In this document: positions 59,698 through 64,000 of the stretch, piece after piece
Numbering within the stretch: position 1 is the stretch's first letter
Layout: each line of letters begins with the position of its first letter
DNA from: Stieleria mannarensis
Lineage (GTDB): Bacteria; Planctomycetota; Planctomycetia; Pirellulales; Pirellulaceae
Direction: 5' to 3'
Assembly (NCBI RefSeq): GCF_014154935.1
Contig: NZ_JACEHH010000023.1
Coordinates: forward strand, 1-64,000
DNA length: 64,000 bases
Position numbers and translations under genes: made by a program
The notes under the pieces: model-generated
Databases searched by the model: none
What the model was told of the DNA's origin: nothing
What the model saw: only the letters and a program-made list of their open reading frames with translations

Positions 59698-59830
59698 GGA
59701 GGATCGAGTGTGGTCGGGGTGGGGAGTGCGTGTAACACGAGCCAACAGGCGGGGCTATACTGTAAACCATTCCCACCTCCTGCGTGTTCAACGCACCTTC
59801 CTAATTTTCCCTCCCCATTTGGCAGCCCAG
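59698..59830. promoter_or_regulatory. Divergent promoter region of PhoD and esterase-sialidase genes
   Basis: These 133 bases separate two exported degradation enzymes transcribed in opposite directions, so they should carry both promoters. T-rich and pyrimidine-rich tracts (CTTCCTAATTTTCCC) lie just before the plus-strand start. No operator could be defined with confidence. Confidence 0.4.
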
Positions 59831-61846
59831 ATGTCCCATACTTTGCGTGTCCTTGTCGCTCTGGTCGCACTTGCGGTGATTCCCCTCTCAAGTCTTCGGG
59901 CGCAGGACTCAACCACCGAATCCAAGATGCGCCGCGCCGGCACCGCGGTCGAAGTCTACAAGTCCACCGAGGACGCCGACGGGAAACCGGTTTCGTTGAA
60001 CCTGTACGTGTTCCGTCCTGAAGACCACAAGCCGAGTGATCGTCGTTCGGCCATCGTGTTTTTCTTTGGCGGCGGCTGGAAAAGCGGCACGCCGAACCAG
60101 TTTGTCGAACATTGCAAGCACCTGGCTTCGCGCGGCATGGTCGCGATGACGGCGGACTACCGCGTGTTGGATCGCCAGGGGACCAAGGCGGTCCAATGTG
60201 TCGCCGACGGAAAATCGGCAGTCCGCTGGATCCGCGAGCACGCCGATCGACTGGGCGTCGATCCCAATCGCATCGTCGCCGGTGGAGGATCCGCCGGCGG
60301 CCACGTGGCGGCATGCACCGGAGTGGTCGAGGGTTACGATGAATCCGGCGACGACCACTCGGTCAGCAGTCGGCCCGACGCGCTGGCGTTGTTCAATCCA
60401 GCCGTCGTGTTGGCCGGGATCGACGATCGGCCGCCGCTGGACCCGGAAAAGGTCGCTGGCCTTCCCGAGCGGATGGGCACCGATCCCAAGGCACTCTCGC
60501 CGATCCATCACGTCGGCCCGGAAACGCCGCCGACGATCATCTTCCATGGGAAAGCCGACTCCACGGTCCCCTACTGGACAGTTGAAGCGTTTTGTCAGGC
60601 GATCGAAAAGGCCGGCGGCGACTGCGAATTGGTCGGATTCGACAGGCAAGGACACGGATTCTTCAACTATGGTCGCGGTGACAATTCCAGTTACCAATCA
60701 ACGATCCGCCACCTGGATCGATTCCTCGTTTCACAGGGGTTCTTGCAGCCCGCATCGTTGGCCGATTCGACACCGCTTTCGACGATTGATTTGAGTGATG
60801 ACACCGACCGCCAAGTGATCGTTGATCGCGAAAAGGGACAATACCTTGGGCATCCGACGACGTGCTTGTTGGAAGACGGCAAAACGATGCTGTGCGTGTA
60901 TCCGAAAGGGCACGGCCGCGGCGGCATCGTTTACAAACGCAGCGACGACGGCGGACGGACATGGAGCGATCGTTTGCCCACGCCCGACAATTGGTCGACG
61001 TCCCGCGAAGTGCCCACGCTGCACCGCGTGATCGGTCCCGACGGCACCAAACGCATCATCATGTGGTCGGGGCTCTATCCGGCTCGCCTGGCGGTTTCGG
61101 AAAATGACGGCTTGGATTGGAGCCCGCTGAAACCCGTCGGCGATTGGGGCGGGATCGTCGTGATGGGCTTCGTCGAAGCGTTGCGAACTGGTCCCGGCCA
61201 CTACCTGGCGATGTTCCACGACGACGGGCGGTTCTTCAACCAGAACGGAAAACGGACCGGTGTGTTCACGCTGTATCAAACGCGTTCGACCGATGGCGGT
61301 TTGACTTGGTCGGACCCGGAATCGGTGTATCAGTCGAGCGACGTTCATCTGTGCGAACCCGGTTGCATCCGGTCGCCCGACGGGAAACGGCTGGCGGTGC
61401 TGTTGCGAGAAAACGCGCGGCGAAAGAACTCCCACATCATCTTTTCCGATGACGAAGGTGAGTCGTGGTCGACGCCGCGGGAATTGCCACTCGCGTTGAC
61501 CGGCGATCGCCACACCGGAAAGTACACCGCGGACGGTCGGTTGTTCATCAGTTATCGTTGCCAGTCACCCACACAAGATCGAAAGCATCGCCCGTTCGAA
61601 GGCGATTGGGTCGGTTGGGTCGGCACCTGGGAGGATCTGGTGGGCGGCCGTGACGGGCAATACTTTGTGCGGCTGGGCGACAACACGAAGGGCGCCGACA
61701 CGGCGTATCCCGGAGTCGAAGTGCTGCCCGACGACACGATCGTCACGACCACCTACGGTCATTGGACCCAGGGCGAACAGCCCTACATCCTGAGCGTGCG
61801 GTTAAAGCTGAGTGAATTGGACGCGCTGGACCGTTCTCAGCGGTAA
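59831..61846 (+). CDS. Esterase-sialidase fusion protein
   Basis: A 671-residue exported protein from ATG 59831 (the longer open frame from 59462 overlaps the PhoD gene and is rejected). Signal peptide about 1-25. Residues about 35-305 are an alpha/beta hydrolase of the acetylesterase type: F-F-F-G-G-G-W for the oxyanion, G-G-G-S-A-G-G with the nucleophile Ser, G-K-A-D-S-T-V-P for Asp and G-H-G-F-F-N for His. Residues about 325-665 are sialidase-like, with Asp boxes such as S-D-D-G-G-R-T-W, S-T-D-G-G-L-T-W and S-D-D-E-G-E-S-W. The two activities in one chain suggest attack on O-acetylated glycans, with deacetylation coupled to glycoside removal; this is inference. Confidence 0.9.
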   Translation: MSHTLRVLVALVALAVIPLSSLRAQDSTTESKMRRAGTAVEVYKSTEDADGKPVSLNLYVFRPEDHKPSDRRSAIVFFFGGGWKSGTPNQFVEHCKHLASRGMVAMTADYRVLDRQGTKAVQCVADGKSAVRWIREHADRLGVDPNRIVAGGGSAGGHVAACTGVVEGYDESGDDHSVSSRPDALALFNPAVVLAGIDDRPPLDPEKVAGLPERMGTDPKALSPIHHVGPETPPTIIFHGKADSTVPYWTVEAFCQAIEKAGGDCELVGFDRQGHGFFNYGRGDNSSYQSTIRHLDRFLVSQGFLQPASLADSTPLSTIDLSDDTDRQVIVDREKGQYLGHPTTCLLEDGKTMLCVYPKGHGRGGIVYKRSDDGGRTWSDRLPTPDNWSTSREVPTLHRVIGPDGTKRIIMWSGLYPARLAVSENDGLDWSPLKPVGDWGGIVVMGFVEALRTGPGHYLAMFHDDGRFFNQNGKRTGVFTLYQTRSTDGGLTWSDPESVYQSSDVHLCEPGCIRSPDGKRLAVLLRENARRKNSHIIFSDDEGESWSTPRELPLALTGDRHTGKYTADGRLFISYRCQSPTQDRKHRPFEGDWVGWVGTWEDLVGGRDGQYFVRLGDNTKGADTAYPGVEVLPDDTIVTTTYGHWTQGEQPYILSVRLKLSELDALDRSQR

Positions 61847-62040
61847 CGTTTGCGGAGAGGAGTTCGAGGTAAGACCGGCTTCAAAGATCGGGCTGAATCG
61901 GCCCACGGATTCCCGGCTGAATGACATCCGTGGGTGCGCTCTGCCATCCGTGGGTTTCTTTTTTGCGATGTCACTCAGCGTTTCTCAACGAAGCTGCCCA
62001 TCATTCTGCCCCGAATCAGTCTGCCAATTCGCTCCCCGCA

Positions 62041-63930
62041 TCAATCCACGACGTTATTCGTTCCCTCAAGTTCGTTGAGGGCGCGGTTGGTCACGCGGAC
62101 GCGGTACTTGCCGTCGGAATTGAAGCCTTTTTGATACTGCAATCCCTGCCGCATCTGCTCGATCACCGGCAGCGCCTGTTCATCGATTTCATCGAGCACG
62201 ATGGCCGCTTGCAGCCGTTCCCACTGGGCACCGGTGGTCAGCTCATGGATCAAGACCGGCAGTGCAGCCTTGGGCAATTCCATCCGGCACAACGCGCGGG
62301 CCGCAGCGGTGCGGACGGCCGAGGAATCATCGCCCAGTCGTGCCCTCATCGAATCCGCGGCGGCCCGTTTTGCGACCGTGCCCAGATTGCCGATCCCCGT
62401 CGCCGCCCAGTATCGAATGGCACTGTCGTCGTCTTCGGCGGCATCGACCAACTTGTTCAATGCCGACGGACCGCTGGAAGCGGCGACCGCGATCGCGCCG
62501 AGCCGTTGGTTGTATCGATCCGCATCGACCTGTCGCAGAACGGCGTACTCGCTTCCCAACGTTTCAGCGCGCTCGGCAAGAATCGCTTCGGGGATCAATC
62601 CCAAGTCACCCGTGTCGGCGATCCACTGGGTTTGCGCATCACGCATCCGTTTCAACGCATCGGCGTAGGCCGGGTCGTCGGCCAAGTTGTTGATTTCGTG
62701 CGGATCGGCATCGCAATCGTAGAGTTCTTCGACCGGCTTGGTGGGCGAGAAATAGTATTCGGCCGCTGGCGGAAGTTGACCCGCGTCATGTAACCGTCTC
62801 AGCTCACGCATCGTGGCGCCTTTTTCGCAGGTGTTGATGTATTGGTAATAGCTTTTCAGCGGTTCAAAGTTGCGCAGGTAGCGGAAACGTTTGTCACGAA
62901 CCATACGGATGATGTCGTAGCGTTCGTCCATGCGGTCGCGTGCGCCGTAAACGTATTGCCTGGGCGCCGGCAAATCGCTTCCCAGAAACGGTTGTCCTTG
63001 AACAGACGAGGGCTGGTCGAGACCGGCGAGGTTCAAGACGGTTGGTCCGAAGTCGATCGAGCTGACCAGGTCGTCGCAAACGGTCCCCGGGGTGCCCTGG
63101 TCATCGACACGATACGCTGGGGGAATGCGGACGATCAATGGAATGTGTGTACCCGATTCGTACAGCCAGCGTTTGGCTCGTGGTAATCCGACGCCGTGAT
63201 CGGACCAGAACATGATGATCGTGTTTTCGTACAGGCCGTCGTCCTTCAGCTGCTGAATCAATCCGCCGGCCCAGTGATCCATGGCGGTGATCAGCTCGTA
63301 GTTGCGTTTCCAATCCTCGCGGGTGATCGGCGTGTCGCAGTAGTAGGGCGGCAGTTGCAATTTTGTGGGATCCTGACGTTGGTCGGCGGTCAACACCTCG
63401 GTCACGTCCTGGTACTTGCTTTTTCGTGCGATGCCGGATTCATGGCAGCCGGTGAAGTTGAACACGGCGAAGAAGGGCGTGTCGTCATTGCCGCGGTCAC
63501 GCCAATGCGCCTTGCCGGAGGAGACATCCCACGTGTCAGCGGGCGTTTTGAATTGATAGTCCTGTTTCGAATTGTTGGTGCAGAAGTACCCGGCGTCACG
63601 CAGGTATTTGGGAAACGGATGGATCCCCTCGGGCAACGTCGCGGTGCAACGCATGTGATGCGTCCCAAGTGTCGTTTGGTACATCCCGGTGATGATCCCG
63701 CTGCGACACGGCGCACAGACTCCGGCGGTCGTGAACGCATGGCTGTAGCGGACGCCTTCCTCGGCAAGTTGGTCCAGGTTGGGCGTGATCGCGTGCTCGT
63801 CGCCATAGCAGCCGAGGTGTGGGCTGATGTCTTCACACGACAGCCACAGGATGTTCGACCGGGGCGGTGCGGCGGACGCCAGGGTTGCGAGGCAAAGGAG
63901 GGAGAAGCAAACGGCGAGGGGGCGAGTCAT
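62041..63930 (-). CDS. Sulfatase with C-terminal HEAT-like repeats
   Basis: A 629-residue exported sulfatase (signal about 1-20). Formylglycine motif: C72-A-P74-C-R76 (C-x-P-x-R), the active type. Further sulfatase marks are E-D-I-S-P-H-L-G-C-Y-G-D near the N-terminus, T-P-N-L-D-Q-L-A, H-E-S-G, and F-W-S-D-H-G-V-G-L-P. The core ends near 450, with Y-D-C-D-A-D-P-H-E-I-N-N-L as the usual C-terminal subdomain. From about 510 to 610 there are HEAT-like helical repeats (A-I-R-Y-W-A-A-T-G-I-G-N-L-G), an uncommon addition. Likely substrate is a sulfated polysaccharide. Maturation needs a formylglycine-generating enzyme elsewhere in the genome. Confidence 0.92.
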   Translation of the reverse strand: MTRPLAVCFSLLCLATLASAAPPRSNILWLSCEDISPHLGCYGDEHAITPNLDQLAEEGVRYSHAFTTAGVCAPCRSGIITGMYQTTLGTHHMRCTATLPEGIHPFPKYLRDAGYFCTNNSKQDYQFKTPADTWDVSSGKAHWRDRGNDDTPFFAVFNFTGCHESGIARKSKYQDVTEVLTADQRQDPTKLQLPPYYCDTPITREDWKRNYELITAMDHWAGGLIQQLKDDGLYENTIIMFWSDHGVGLPRAKRWLYESGTHIPLIVRIPPAYRVDDQGTPGTVCDDLVSSIDFGPTVLNLAGLDQPSSVQGQPFLGSDLPAPRQYVYGARDRMDERYDIIRMVRDKRFRYLRNFEPLKSYYQYINTCEKGATMRELRRLHDAGQLPPAAEYYFSPTKPVEELYDCDADPHEINNLADDPAYADALKRMRDAQTQWIADTGDLGLIPEAILAERAETLGSEYAVLRQVDADRYNQRLGAIAVAASSGPSALNKLVDAAEDDDSAIRYWAATGIGNLGTVAKRAAADSMRARLGDDSSAVRTAAARALCRMELPKAALPVLIHELTTGAQWERLQAAIVLDEIDEQALPVIEQMRQGLQYQKGFNSDGKYRVRVTNRALNELEGTNNVVD

Positions 63931-64000
63931 TTGAAAACGTTTTGTCAGTGAGGAATCAATGAGAGGGTTCGCACGGGCGTCCGGCGTATCAACCGGGCGC

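Noticed and set aside
1-64000. tRNA, rRNA, integrase and transposase genes
   Set aside because: I looked for T-arm-like GGTTCGA contexts with matching arms and for conserved rRNA words and saw none I could support; no transposase or recombinase motif was visible in the translated frames.

Overview
The window looks like a chromosomal segment of a planctomycete, most likely a member of the Pirellulaceae (Rhodopirellula/Stieleria-like). This is inferred from lineage-typical families: a DUF1559 type-IV-pilin-like protein, a BBP7-type outer-membrane barrel, several secreted proteins with an N-terminal L-E-x-R-x-L-L-A sorting motif, a planctomycete cytochrome-type (PSCyt1) WD40 protein, a DUF1501 protein, a CxPxR sulfatase, ECF sigma factor/Ser-Thr kinase pairing and PEP-CTERM export. 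Coding density is high, on both strands, in short operons separated by palindromic dispersed repeats. No rRNA, tRNA, CRISPR array, integrase or transposase was recognised.

Layout. 1-7.4 kb: repeat-rich left end, then a same-strand series of a DUF1559 protein, a small lipoprotein, a TPR/VCBS/UnbV lipoprotein and an overlapping seven-heme cytochrome c lipoprotein. 7.5-17.2 kb: cell-envelope and extracellular proteins (BBP7 barrel; a 1,600-residue cadherin-like repeat protein with cohesin-like and dockerin-like parts; cohesin-like/SdrD-B-like protein; a small cohesin-like paralog; a further protein with the LECRTLLAG motif). The last of these is co-directional with a Ser/Thr kinase-TPR protein and an ECF sigma factor (20.76 to 16.1 kb, minus strand). 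21-26.2 kb: an uncharacterised Lys-rich protein and a large VCBS/GEVED/dockerin protein. 26.2-29.2 kb: a STAND-like ATPase with winged helix and TPRs, translationally coupled to a possible remnant of a second protein, flanked by repeats. 29.2-36.1 kb: a PEP-CTERM protein, a small ORF with a strong terminator, then a signalling operon (coiled-coil protein, FHA-like protein, membrane Ser/Thr kinase, membrane protein, RegA/PrrA-type response regulator) with two ATGA stop/start overlaps.

36.1-41.0 kb: a kdsD-kdsC-lptC-like gene order in which the lptC position holds a 1,066-residue protein; this points to lipopolysaccharide synthesis and export and is the most biologically striking locus. 41.1-50.4 kb: thioredoxin-like lipoprotein/redoxin, flavin-dependent halogenase-like oxidoreductase, lipoprotein, RadC with an extra N-terminal domain, alkaline phosphatase, zinc-ribbon/SUFU protein and DUF1501. 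50.5-64 kb: PSCyt1-WD40 protein, class IV aminotransferase, DUF900-like hydrolase, a Cys-rich lipoprotein, a transglutaminase-like protein, a DUF1080-PhoD fusion, an esterase-sialidase fusion and a sulfatase with HEAT repeats, i.e. a scavenging set for phosphate, sulfate and glycans.

At least five dispersed palindromic repeat types occur in the intergenic spaces, two of them with arms matching over more than 20 bp and one whose copies show covarying stems around a constant loop. All functional statements come from reading motifs in the translated sequence; no database search was possible.
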